This document shows, piece after piece, positions 15,245 through 22,535 of a stretch of 36,844 bases of DNA. Every line of letters starts with the position of its first letter. Within the stretch, counting starts at the first letter, position 1. The notes under the pieces are model-generated. The model saw only the letters and a program-made list of their open reading frames with translations, made no database searches and was not told where the DNA came from. The position numbers were made by a program, and so were the translations under genes. The DNA comes from Actinomycetota bacterium (GTDB lineage Bacteria > Actinomycetota > Actinomycetes > Actinomycetales > Microbacteriaceae): positions 1 to 36,844 of the forward strand of contig JAUZFP010000098.1 of the NCBI GenBank assembly GCA_030838475.1. Reading direction: 5' to 3'.

Positions 15245-15661
15245 GTGTCAAAATCACCCAATCGCCTGCTCGGGATCTTTCTCGGCATCGTCTACGCGAT
15301 CGACGGGATCTACGGGTTCTTTCTGACCAGCGATACGCCGTTCGCCGCCACGACCGGCCCCAAGGTGCTTGACCTGTTTCAGACCAATCCGCTGCACAAC
15401 CTGATCCACGTTGTGGTGGGGCTCGCCCTGCTCACCGCCGCGCTCGTCGGGCCCCGATCCGCCAAGGCCATGAACACGGTCCTCGGCGCGATCTTCCTGC
15501 TCGTCGGTGTCGTGGGTTTCGTGGTCACGGGCGGCGGTAACCCGCTCAACATCCTCGCCCTCAACGGCGCCGACACCGTCCTGAACTTCGCGACCGCCGT
15601 CGTTCTCCTCTGCGTTGGCCTTGGGGCCGACCGTGTCGCTCGGTCCGTCAAGACCGCCTAG
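15245..15661 (+). CDS. DUF4383 membrane protein
   Basis: This 138-residue protein has four predicted membrane helices: 'LLGIFLGIVYAIDGIYGFF', 'NLIHVVVGLALLTAALV', 'VLGAIFLLVGVVGFVV' and 'NFATAVVLLCVGL'. The 'NPLHNLIHVVVGLALL' segment is the hallmark of DUF4383, a family common in actinobacteria and cyanobacteria with no known function. GTG is the start (GGAGG upstream). It ends 14 nt from the convergent Pif1-like gene; that gap contains the palindrome GCGGATCCGC (15667-15676). Confidence 0.85.
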   Translation: MSKSPNRLLGIFLGIVYAIDGIYGFFLTSDTPFAATTGPKVLDLFQTNPLHNLIHVVVGLALLTAALVGPRSAKAMNTVLGAIFLLVGVVGFVVTGGGNPLNILALNGADTVLNFATAVVLLCVGLGADRVARSVKTA

Positions 15662-15675
15662 GACTCGCGGATCCG

Positions 15676-16962
15676 CTAGGCCTCGATCCCAGGGATGGCC
15701 ACCGACCCGGCCATGAACCGAACCACGTTTTCGTCCACGATGATGTCGGATGGACGAAGCGGCCGGGTCAGATAGAGGCCCTCCAGTTCGCTGATCCTTG
15801 ACAGCGCGACATACGTTTGGCCCGGCGCGAACGAGCGCTGGCCAAGATCCACGATCGCGCGGTCGTAGGTCTTGCCCTGCGACTTGTGGATGGTCACCGC
15901 CCAGGCCAGTCGAAGCGGGAACTGGGTGAACTCGGCCACGATGTCCTTCTTCAGCGACTTGGTGACCTGCGAGTACGAGTAGCGATACTTCTCCCAGACG
16001 GCGGGCTGCACCTGGTGGGTCTCGCCATCCACCTCAACCCACACCGTGCTGTCGATCTTCGTCACGGTGCCGATGCTGCCGTTGACCCAGCGCTGGTCGG
16101 AGTCGTTGCGCAGGAACATCACCTGCGCGCCGACCTTGAGTTCGAGCGCCTCGTCGGCCGGGTACGACCTCCCGCCAAACTCGCCGCTCACCTCGGCACG
16201 TGCGGTCAGGGCTCGACCCGGGAGCTTTGCCAACTGGGCCGCGTTGATCCGGGTCACAGTGCTGTTCGTCGTGGCGAGTGTGATCGCCCCGTCGGTCGGT
16301 GCCGGGCGGGCCCCTGTGTCGTTCAGACGCTTCGCGATCTCCGCGGTAACCCTGCCGTGGCGAACGGCATTCAGCATGTACTTGAACTCCGCCTCGTGCT
16401 GGCGGTGGATGACCGAGAGCTCGTAGATGGTCAGGTCCACCTCGCCCCAGACCTTCGCATCGAAGAACCACATGGAGCGGTACTGGTCCTCGAAGTAGGC
16501 GCGCTCGTCCGCATCCCCCGGCACGGGGGCGAGCTGGTACGGGTCCCCGAACAACACGACCTGAGCGCCCCCGAACGCCTCGTGCGGACGCTGCCGGGCC
16601 TGGCGCATGCTGCGATCGACCGCGTCGAGCAGGTCGGCGTTGACCATGGAGACCTCGTCGATGACGACGGTGTCAACGGTCCCGAGCAGCTTGCGCAGTT
16701 CGCGGGTCTGTTCGATCTCGTGATCGGCAATCACACCGATCGGCAACCTAAACAGCGAATGGATGGTCTGGCCGCCGACATTGAGGGCCGCGACGCCGGT
16801 AGGCGCGCAAATAACGACCTGCTTCGACGTGTGCCACGACAGGTGATTCAGCAGCGTCGATTTGCCTGTGCCCGCACGACCGGTGACAAAGATGTGATCG
16901 CTGGTCGTCTCGATTCTGTCGAATACCGCCTGCTGCTCGGCGGACAGGGTCACCTCGGTCAC
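15676..16962 (-). CDS. Pif1-like SF1B DNA helicase / AAA ATPase
   Basis: This is a 428-residue ATPase. Walker A 'VTGRAGTGKSTLLNHL' is at about 26-41. Motif Ia is 'ICAPTGVAALNVGGQTIHSLF'. Walker B 'VVIDEVSMVNADLLD' is at about 99-113. Motif III 'LFGDPYQLAPV' is at about 137-147. C-terminal motifs V/VI are 'AWAVTIHKSQGKTYD' and 'YVALSRISELEGLYL'. This is the full set for a compact Pif1/RecD2-type 5'-3' helicase. Actinobacterial members of this size are common but little studied; roles in replication-fork or G-quadruplex processing are inferred from the family. It is a single gene, divergent from the 323-residue membrane-anchored protein. Confidence 0.88.
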   Translation of the reverse strand: MTEVTLSAEQQAVFDRIETTSDHIFVTGRAGTGKSTLLNHLSWHTSKQVVICAPTGVAALNVGGQTIHSLFRLPIGVIADHEIEQTRELRKLLGTVDTVVIDEVSMVNADLLDAVDRSMRQARQRPHEAFGGAQVVLFGDPYQLAPVPGDADERAYFEDQYRSMWFFDAKVWGEVDLTIYELSVIHRQHEAEFKYMLNAVRHGRVTAEIAKRLNDTGARPAPTDGAITLATTNSTVTRINAAQLAKLPGRALTARAEVSGEFGGRSYPADEALELKVGAQVMFLRNDSDQRWVNGSIGTVTKIDSTVWVEVDGETHQVQPAVWEKYRYSYSQVTKSLKKDIVAEFTQFPLRLAWAVTIHKSQGKTYDRAIVDLGQRSFAPGQTYVALSRISELEGLYLTRPLRPSDIIVDENVVRFMAGSVAIPGIEA

Positions 16963-17010
16963 TGGCCAAGGTTACCCGCCGACGCTCGGCGAGTAACGGA
17001 GAATAGAACA

Positions 17011-17982
17011 GTGCGCCGACTGACGATCTCGTGGATGATCGGCTTCGCGCTGCTCGTCGGCGCGTTCTTCGGAGCAGTCGCGATCCTCAACTCCACGGTG
17101 TACAGCGCGCACGGGTTCGTGTCCAGCTATCTCGACGCACTAAACCGACACGACGCCACCACCGCGCGCGGGCTTCCCGGAGTGCGCGCGCCGAGCGGCG
17201 TAGCGACCACCCTTCTCACCGATGGCGCACTCGGCACGATTGCCGGCATCCGGCTGCAGCATGACACGGACCTCGGCGGAGGCACCCACCGAGTCGAATT
17301 CTCCTACCGACTCGGCAAACGCGGCGAGACCTCGGCGTTCTCGGTGATCCAGACCCCGTCCTTTCTGGGGCTGTTCTCGCGGTGGTCGTTCGAAAAGTCC
17401 CCACTCGCCACGGTGTCGGTCGCGACGCCGCGCGACCCGAGATTTCGGGTAAACGGGACCGACGTCGTGTCGGCGGTGCCTTCAACGCGGTCCCAGCCCT
17501 TTGTCGTCTTCGCGCCCGGCCTGTACGTCTTCGACCACAAATCCACCTACCTGGTGGCGACTCCTGTGTCCGTGCCGGTCACGGAACCGGCCAGCGTCAC
17601 ACCGGTGCGAGTCGAGGCCGAGGCGAACGCCCTGTTCGTGAAGGAGGTGCGCACCGAACTGAAGGCCTATTACGTCAAGTGTGCGACGCAGACCGTGCTG
17701 CTCCCCACCTCCTGCCCGTTCGGCAAGAGCTTCGCGAACCGGGTCGTCAGCACGCCGGCATGGAAGATGGTGTCAGATCCGGCGGTGACGATCGGGCCGG
17801 ACGGCAACACGGGTCGGTGGCTGGTGCCATCGGCGACCGGGGTTGCCCACCTCATCGTCAAGGTGCAATCGCTTTACGACGGCTCGATCACCACATTCGA
17901 CTCGGATGTCTCGTTCGACGTGTCGTACAGCATCGAGATCGCCACGGACAACCACCTCACGATCACGTCGGTGAACCGCTAG
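17011..17982 (+). CDS. Membrane-anchored protein of unknown function
   Basis: This 323-residue protein begins with one transmembrane segment ('WMIGFALLVGAFFGAVAIL'). A region resembling the NTF2-like or DUF-type stalks of actinobacterial extracytoplasmic proteins follows ('FVSSYLDALNRHDATTARGLPG'), then beta-rich sequence. No enzymatic motif is visible. Two cysteines about 10 residues apart ('KCATQTVLLPTSCPFG') could form a disulfide outside the cell. GTG at 17011 is the start, with GGAG about 9 nt upstream. The stop interlocks with that of ctaG in CTAG (17979-17982). Confidence 0.7.
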   Translation: MRRLTISWMIGFALLVGAFFGAVAILNSTVYSAHGFVSSYLDALNRHDATTARGLPGVRAPSGVATTLLTDGALGTIAGIRLQHDTDLGGGTHRVEFSYRLGKRGETSAFSVIQTPSFLGLFSRWSFEKSPLATVSVATPRDPRFRVNGTDVVSAVPSTRSQPFVVFAPGLYVFDHKSTYLVATPVSVPVTEPASVTPVRVEAEANALFVKEVRTELKAYYVKCATQTVLLPTSCPFGKSFANRVVSTPAWKMVSDPAVTIGPDGNTGRWLVPSATGVAHLIVKVQSLYDGSITTFDSDVSFDVSYSIEIATDNHLTITSVNR

Positions 17983-19952
17983 CGCTGGTTCGCGCGCTTC
18001 GCGAGCATCTCGTTGTACGCGGCAAGCTCGGCGCCACCGTCGCGCTCGGCCTTGCGGTCGTACCGGCGAGACTCCCTCGCATCGCTTCGCCCCCACATGA
18101 AGGCAACCAGGATGGCGAGCGCCAGCGTGGGAATCTCACCGATGCTCCACGCGATACCTCCGGCCAACTGCTGATCGCCGAGCGCTGACATGCTTGGACC
18201 CCACCCCATCGCGCCGTACCAGTCCGCGGACAAGAGTCCAGTGCTCGTGATGAGAGCGAGCCCGAAGAACGCGTGGAACGCCATGGTGGCGAGCAGGATG
18301 AGGAGCCGCATGGGGTAGGGCGGCCGCGCCGGGCCCGGATCGACACCGATCAGGCTGGACACGAAGAGGTACCCCACGATCAGGAAGTGCACGATCATCC
18401 ACTCGTGTCCGACGTGGTCGGTCGTCGCGTAGCTGAACAGCGGCGTGTAGTAGAACACCCACAGCGACGAGGCGAACAGTAAAGCCGCAACCAGGGGATT
18501 CGCGAAGAAGGTGAACGGCCGCGAGTGCACTGCCAGGAGGATCCACTCGCGAGCACCACGGCTGCCGTCCTCGCGCTTTCGGATCGAGCGCAGCGCGAGG
18601 GTTATCGGGGCGGACGGCACGAGCAGAACCGGGATGGCCATGGTGAGCACCATGTGCGCGATCATGTGAGCGCTGAAGAGGTACTTCTCGTAAACGTTGA
18701 CGCCGCCACTCGTCACGTAGAGGAGTACGAGCATGCCGAGAATCCACAGCACCGTGCGATGGACCGGCCACGCGTCACCGCGTCGCTTCATGCGCCAAAC
18801 GCCCGCAAGGTAAAAGAACAGTCCGAACCCGACCAGCAGGATCCAAAGTAGGTCGGGGTTCAGCCCCGTGAAGTATCGCTCGATCGTGGGGGCGGCCGGG
18901 AGGTGCGCCCCGGTGAGCAGTTCGGCCGGCGTCGGGTTGTTCAACTGCGACGCGGGGACCTCGATCTGTGGATCGGTCGTCACTGCGAGCGCGGACGCGG
19001 TGCCCTCCGCGAGACCCATAAACGCGAGCTCTCCGGCGACGAAGATCCAGAAATAGCGCGCGACGCCGGTTACCGTTCCCGCGAGCCGGGCGATGAGGAA
19101 ACGGCGTTGGAAGACACCGAAGATACCCAGGGCTCCGAGGGCGAACACCTTGACGAGAACGAGGATGCCGTACGGCGTGAGCAGGTTCGCCCACGTCGCC
19201 ACGCGGATCTGCGCGTTCACATAGCCGGAGGCCGCAACCACGAGGAAGCAGATGAGCGCGAGCGTCGAGTACCGCGCGAGGGCGGCGGGGAGCCGGCCGT
19301 CCCCCAGCGACTTTCGGACCAGGACGAGGGTCAGCAGTCCGCCGACCCAGATGGCGGCGAACGCGATGTGCAGCCAGAGGGAGGTCGTCGCCGCATCGTG
19401 GCTCGCGGTGTCTCCCGCGTGACCCTGGAGCGCCATCGGGATCATGGTCAGCATGGCCCCGATCGCCATCAGGGCGACGAAAGTCTGGTTGCGCACCGCG
19501 AAGCAGAGCACGGTCAATCCAGCGGCGATCAGCGTCGTTGCCAGCCACGCCTGTCCCTCCCCAACGGTCGTCACGTAGCGCCAGATATTATCTCCGTACT
19601 GCGAAGTGAGGGTGACCGGACCGGGGTCATCCGTCTGAAGGTGAAAGAAGCCGGTCGCCGCGGCGGCCACCGTCAGGACGGCGGCAGATGCGGCGGCGAC
19701 ATCCAGCGCCCGGCCGAACTCGGGACGGTCAGATGCGAAAGCGAATGCACTGAGCACGAGGGAACCGATGAGCCCGGATGCGCCGAGATCGACGAGCATG
19801 GTCGCGACGGGCACGCCGTAGCGAACCAGGGCGCCCGGGTCGATCGCGAGGGGCACGTTCGCTCCGCCGCCGTAGGCGAGGCTCGCCAGAAGGGCCGCGA
19901 AGGCGATGACCAGGAGCGCCGCCGGGCCGACAATTCGGGAGACTCGAACCAC
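17979..19952 (-). CDS. CopD-CtaG fusion: copper handling / cytochrome c oxidase assembly
   Basis: This is a 657-residue polytopic membrane protein. The N-terminal half (to about residue 310) is CopD-like, with 'DAATTSLWLHIAFAAIWVGGLLTL' carrying the conserved membrane His. The C-terminal half is CtaG/caa3-CtaG-like, with 'LFSAHMIAHMVLTMAIPVLLV' and 'TDHVGHEWMIVHFLIVGYLF' placing the metal-binding histidines. The fusion is a known actinobacterial arrangement and is thought to deliver copper to the CuB site of cytochrome oxidase. GTG is the start, with TAGGCT 6 nt upstream (leaderless). A single gene; no oxidase subunit genes are in the window. Confidence 0.9.
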   Translation of the reverse strand: MVRVSRIVGPAALLVIAFAALLASLAYGGGANVPLAIDPGALVRYGVPVATMLVDLGASGLIGSLVLSAFAFASDRPEFGRALDVAAASAAVLTVAAAATGFFHLQTDDPGPVTLTSQYGDNIWRYVTTVGEGQAWLATTLIAAGLTVLCFAVRNQTFVALMAIGAMLTMIPMALQGHAGDTASHDAATTSLWLHIAFAAIWVGGLLTLVLVRKSLGDGRLPAALARYSTLALICFLVVAASGYVNAQIRVATWANLLTPYGILVLVKVFALGALGIFGVFQRRFLIARLAGTVTGVARYFWIFVAGELAFMGLAEGTASALAVTTDPQIEVPASQLNNPTPAELLTGAHLPAAPTIERYFTGLNPDLLWILLVGFGLFFYLAGVWRMKRRGDAWPVHRTVLWILGMLVLLYVTSGGVNVYEKYLFSAHMIAHMVLTMAIPVLLVPSAPITLALRSIRKREDGSRGAREWILLAVHSRPFTFFANPLVAALLFASSLWVFYYTPLFSYATTDHVGHEWMIVHFLIVGYLFVSSLIGVDPGPARPPYPMRLLILLATMAFHAFFGLALITSTGLLSADWYGAMGWGPSMSALGDQQLAGGIAWSIGEIPTLALAILVAFMWGRSDARESRRYDRKAERDGGAELAAYNEMLAKRANQR

Positions 19953-19958
19953 GCTGCC

Positions 19959-19964
19959 AGCCTA
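19959..19964 (-). promoter_or_regulatory. -10 hexamer of leaderless copD-ctaG
   Basis: TAGGCT on the minus strand lies 6 nt before the GTG at 19952. The same hexamer and spacing occur before the hisC-like gene. Confidence 0.5.
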
Positions 19965-19988
19965 GGTGAGCGCGGCTGGGAGCGGCCC

Positions 19989-20038
19989 CGTACGCGAAAG
20001 GGACGCCGACCCATAGGCCGTCGTCCCTTTCGCGTACG
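19989..20038 (-). terminator. Perfect 17-bp inverted repeat downstream of hup
   Basis: Arms CGTACGCGAAAGGGACG (19989-20005) and CGTCCCTTTCGCGTACG (20022-20038) pair perfectly around a 16-nt loop. It lies 24 nt past the hup stop codon. There is no T-tract on either side, so it fits a T-less actinobacterial terminator or an RNA-stabilising 3' hairpin. A smaller hairpin GTTCCTG-ACTAATG-CAGGAAC (20038-20058) sits between it and the stop codon. Confidence 0.7.
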
Positions 20039-20061
20039 TTCCTGACTAATGCAGGAACTAC

Positions 20062-20349
20062 TTACTTCGCGGCGGCCTTCAGCTTGCTGCCGGCGGTGAG
20101 CTTGACACCGTAGCTTGCAGCGATCTGGATGGCGGCGCCGGTCTGCGGGTTGCGACCCGCGCGTGCGGCACGGTGGGTGCGCTCGACAGCGAGCCAGCCC
20201 GGGATCGTGACCTTGGTGCCCTCTTTCACCGTGGTGGAGAGCGTGGAGAAAAGCGCGTCGATAACAGAGTTGACGGCGGCCTGTGTTTGGCCTGATTCGG
20301 CAGCGAGTGCTGCAACCAGCTCGGTACGGTTCAGTGACTTGTCAGCCAT
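20062..20349 (-). CDS. hup: DNA-binding protein HU
   Basis: This 95-residue nucleoid protein begins 'MADKSLNRTELVAALAAESG', the HU/IHF helical N-terminus. The beta-arm region 'RAARAGRNPQTGAAIQI' contains the RNPQTG DNA-intercalation motif. It lacks the long Lys/Ala-rich tail of mycobacterial HupB, so it is a short HU ending in 'LKAAAK'. ATG at 20349 is preceded by the strong ribosome site GAGGAGG; the longer frame from 20376 includes that site and is wrong. It lies downstream of rpsN with a hairpin between. Confidence 0.95.
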   Translation of the reverse strand: MADKSLNRTELVAALAAESGQTQAAVNSVIDALFSTLSTTVKEGTKVTIPGWLAVERTHRAARAGRNPQTGAAIQIAASYGVKLTAGSKLKAAAK

Positions 20350-20396
20350 GATTTTGTCCTCCTCGGACTTGTGCATTAAGACAGCGTTAACAAACT

Positions 20397-20423
20397 GTTC
20401 TGTGGGCTAAAAGCCTTCAGAAC
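20397..20423 (-). terminator. Hairpin downstream of the rpmB-rpmG-rpsN operon
   Basis: On the minus strand GTTCTG...CAGAAC encloses an inner GGCT-TTT-AGCC stem, with a short internal loop. The T-containing tail AGTTTGTT follows. It begins 11 nt after the rpsN stop and ends about 50 nt before the hup start, so it probably terminates the ribosomal operon. It could also lie in the hup promoter region. Confidence 0.5.
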
Positions 20424-20433
20424 CGCCTTGAAC

Positions 20434-20739
20434 CTACCAGCTTGACTTCGTAATGCCCGGCAACTCTCCACGGTGCGCCATATCGCGGAAACGAACGCGA
20501 GAAACGCCGAATTGGCTGAGGTAGCCGCGCGGACGGCCGTCAATGGCGTCGCGACCGCGCAGGCGGACCGGCGACGCGTCGCGCGGAAGCTTCTGCAGGC
20601 CCACGCGAGCTGCCTCGCGGGACTCGTCCGTTCCGTTCACATCGACGAGTGCCTTCTTCAGTTCGAGGCGCTTCGTCGCATACCGCGCGACGATGATCGC
20701 GCGCTGGTCGTTCTTGGCAATCTTGCTTTTCTTGGCCAT
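20434..20739 (-). CDS. rpsN: 30S ribosomal protein S14, zinc-independent form
   Basis: This 101-residue protein has the long form of S14 (as in E. coli), '[20 protein letters not shown]'. It ends '[34 protein letters not shown]'-like with the conserved RxxFRxxAxxGxxPG core. It has no cysteine, whereas the short zinc-binding S14 (about 61 residues) carries two CxxC pairs. This is therefore the C-minus paralogue. It is third in an operon with rpmB and rpmG, 2 nt after rpmG. In mycobacteria and streptomycetes such C-minus sets are Zur-repressed. Confidence 0.95.
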   Translation of the reverse strand: MAKKSKIAKNDQRAIIVARYATKRLELKKALVDVNGTDESREAARVGLQKLPRDASPVRLRGRDAIDGRPRGYLSQFGVSRVRFRDMAHRGELPGITKSSW

Positions 20740-20741
20740 GG

Positions 20742-20909
20742 TTAGCGCTCCTCGCGGAATTCGACGTGCTTGCGCACGACGGGGTCGTACTTCTTGAGCA
20801 CGAGACGGTCAGGGTCGTTGCGGCGGTTCTTGCGGGTCACATACGTGTACCCGGTGCCCGCGGTTGAGCGGAGCTTGATGATGGGGCGGATGTCCTGTGC
20901 CTTGGCCAT
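20742..20909 (-). CDS. rpmG: 50S ribosomal protein L33, zinc-independent form
   Basis: This 55-residue protein reads [20 protein letters not shown], then [20 protein letters not shown], ending HVEFREER. That is a full-length L33 with the TRKNRRNxPDRLxLKKYDP core. It contains no cysteine, so the zinc-ribbon CxxC pairs of the C-plus form are missing. Its ATG overlaps the rpmB stop (TAATG), and 2 nt separate it from rpsN. It is a small gene that is easily missed by length filters. Confidence 0.96.
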   Translation of the reverse strand: MAKAQDIRPIIKLRSTAGTGYTYVTRKNRRNDPDRLVLKKYDPVVRKHVEFREER

Positions 20910-21145
20910 TAGATCTTCACCCCACGCGCGAGCAGGTCTTTGACGACGGATTCGATGCCGCGCGCGTCAATCGTCTTGATGCCCTTGACGCTGAGCGTCA
21001 GGGTCACACTGCGGCGAAGGGACGGCACGAAGTACGTCTTCTTCTGGATGTTCGGGTCGAAACGACGCTTGGTGCGCCGGTGCGAGTGCGAAATGTTGTG
21101 CCCAAAGCCGGGTACGGCTCCGGTCACCTGGCATACAGCTGCCAT
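20909..21145 (-). CDS. rpmB: 50S ribosomal protein L28, zinc-independent form
   Basis: This 78-residue protein starts '[20 protein letters not shown]' and continues '[19 protein letters not shown]', the L28 signature. Only one cysteine is present, so the CxxC zinc site is lost. It is first in the rpmB-rpmG-rpsN operon. AAGGAGAA lies 6 nt before the ATG. A leader of roughly 110 nt from a TAAGCT -10 (about 21282 to 21277) includes a hairpin just before the ribosome site. Confidence 0.95.
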   Translation of the reverse strand: MAAVCQVTGAVPGFGHNISHSHRRTKRRFDPNIQKKTYFVPSLRRSVTLTLSVKGIKTIDARGIESVVKDLLARGVKI

Positions 21146-21160
21146 GACTCTTCTCCTTCA

Positions 21161-21184
21161 ATACCGTGCCATGAGGTATGGCAC
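21161..21184 (-). promoter_or_regulatory. Alternative hairpins in the rpmB leader
   Basis: On the minus strand GTGCCAT-ACCTC-ATGGCAC forms a perfect 7-bp stem (21184 to 21166). It ends 10 nt before the AAGGAG ribosome site. A competing pairing ATACC...GGTAT (21179-21175 with 21165-21161) uses the same loop bases, so the two are mutually exclusive. That is the layout expected of an autoregulatory or attenuator leader. No Zur-type palindrome was found in this leader or upstream to 21327. Confidence 0.35.
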
Positions 21185-21327
21185 CCAAGATCACTTGTCG
21201 GCACGCGACGAGCCACTTTTTCTTGCGAAGTGTGGCCTGCGTACAAAGCCGACGGATATGCCGCCGGACCAAGGAGTTAGCTTACGTGCAACGAAGGCCG
21301 ATCCGCAAACCGGTGCAGTCGGCCCGA

Positions 21328-22392
21328 TTACCCGCCGATCGTCGCTTTCTTCGACCGCTTGCCGCCATCCCGAATTACCGCAATGCCGGCGAGGATCGAG
21401 CCCGCACGCACAATGAATGCGATGAGGCTGGCGAGGAAGAACAGCACGCCGCCGAGCGGAATGAGCCACAGGTACTGGGCGAAGGATGACCCCAACTGGA
21501 TGTGCGCTGCGGTGGCGGGGTCGGCCGCGGAGTAGATGACGTCGACATCCTGGCCGAGGCCCACCGGACATGGACTGATCGCCGTATTCGAGCTTGCCGT
21601 GAACGACTTGCCCTTGACCGCGAATCGCGCGATCGGGGAACAGCTGTCTCCGGAAGTCGAGCCGAAGCTCGTGACGATGCCGATGGTCTTCGCCTCGCCG
21701 GGCCCGGCCAGGTTTTGGGCGCTGAAGAACGCCATCGCTCCGACCCCGATGAGGATGATGAGGATCGCGATACCGATCGAGCGAACAGAACTCACGACGG
21801 CCTTGCGATTGGGTCCGACGACGGGTGCGAGCTGGGCGGGCGATTCGATGGCGAGCGGCTCGCGGTGAGCGGGTGCCTTTGGCGCGAGCGCGAGCGCGTG
21901 CGACTCACTGAGCACCTGGTCGAACTCGCTCAGGGACGTGGGCGTCGCAGCGGGTCCGAGCGCAATCGGTCCGAGCGAGCTCGGTATGACGGGAGAAGCT
22001 GGCGCGGGCGCAAACGAGCGAGGGATCGAGGTCGGTGCTCCGGCAAACTGGGGAGCAACGGCTGGGGCGGGAGCCGGCGCGAGTGCCGCCATTGGCCGAT
22101 ACTGCGGTGCCGGGGCCGGGGCGCTTGGCGAGGTCATGTCCGGTACCGGCGTGGATGTCTCGAACTGTCGCAGGTCAAGATCGCGGCTCGGGCGGTCGAA
22201 GTCCGACGACGGCGTCGCGAACTGGCGTTCGTACTCCGCCATCGGGTCGGGCTCCTCGGCCAGAAGGCGCGGCGGCTCGGGAGCAGCGGCCGCAGGAGCC
22301 GGCTGTCGATGGTCCGTCCAGGTACTGCCATTCCAGTAGCGAAGCATTCCGTCTTCGCCCGGTGCACGGTACCAGCCCGCTTGTCCCGCCAT
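21328..22392 (-). CDS. DUF2510 - DUF3592 membrane protein
   Basis: This is a 354-residue protein. The N-terminal 'AGWYRAPGEDGMLRYWNGSTWTDHR' is a DUF2510 domain, which in actinobacteria is often found at the N-terminus of membrane or secreted proteins. A Pro/Ala-rich linker of about 120 residues follows. A transmembrane segment ('AILIILIGVGAMAFFSA') precedes a DUF3592-like extracytoplasmic domain with 'GDSCSPIARFAVKGKSF' and 'GLGQDVDVIYSAADP'. Two more C-terminal membrane segments follow. Function is unknown. I chose ATG at 22392, just before the DUF2510 core, with GGGGGG as ribosome site. Confidence 0.8.
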   Translation of the reverse strand: MAGQAGWYRAPGEDGMLRYWNGSTWTDHRQPAPAAAAPEPPRLLAEEPDPMAEYERQFATPSSDFDRPSRDLDLRQFETSTPVPDMTSPSAPAPAPQYRPMAALAPAPAPAVAPQFAGAPTSIPRSFAPAPASPVIPSSLGPIALGPAATPTSLSEFDQVLSESHALALAPKAPAHREPLAIESPAQLAPVVGPNRKAVVSSVRSIGIAILIILIGVGAMAFFSAQNLAGPGEAKTIGIVTSFGSTSGDSCSPIARFAVKGKSFTASSNTAISPCPVGLGQDVDVIYSAADPATAAHIQLGSSFAQYLWLIPLGGVLFFLASLIAFIVRAGSILAGIAVIRDGGKRSKKATIGG

Positions 22393-22523
22393 CTTTTCCC
22401 CCCGGAAATTGACGCAGCGATCGCCCAAAAGATTGCTGAGAGTCAAAGATTATTGCTCCGCGGATTGCGAAAACGAGATAGACCCGAATTGGGGGCATCC
22501 CGACCCGGCGTGGCGGCGGCGCG

Positions 22524-22529
22524 TACCCT
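22524..22529 (+). promoter_or_regulatory. -10 hexamer of leaderless CDF gene
   Basis: TACCCT lies 6 nt before the ATG at 22536 with no ribosome site between them. Confidence 0.5.
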
Positions 22530-22535
22530 GATTGC

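Noticed and set aside
15817-17010. N-terminal extension of the plus-strand frame that ends at 17982
   Set aside because: It lies opposite the Pif1-like helicase and reads as Arg-rich shadow. The real gene begins at the GTG at 17011, just before its membrane segment.
18903-20045. Open frame of 380 codons antisense to copD-ctaG
   Set aside because: Charged low-complexity sequence with no recognisable domain, opposite a well-conserved membrane protein.
21146-21327. Zur box in front of the zinc-independent ribosomal operon
   Set aside because: I searched for TGANAAT/ATTNTCA-type palindromes and found none. Only hairpins and a possible TAAGCT -10 were seen.
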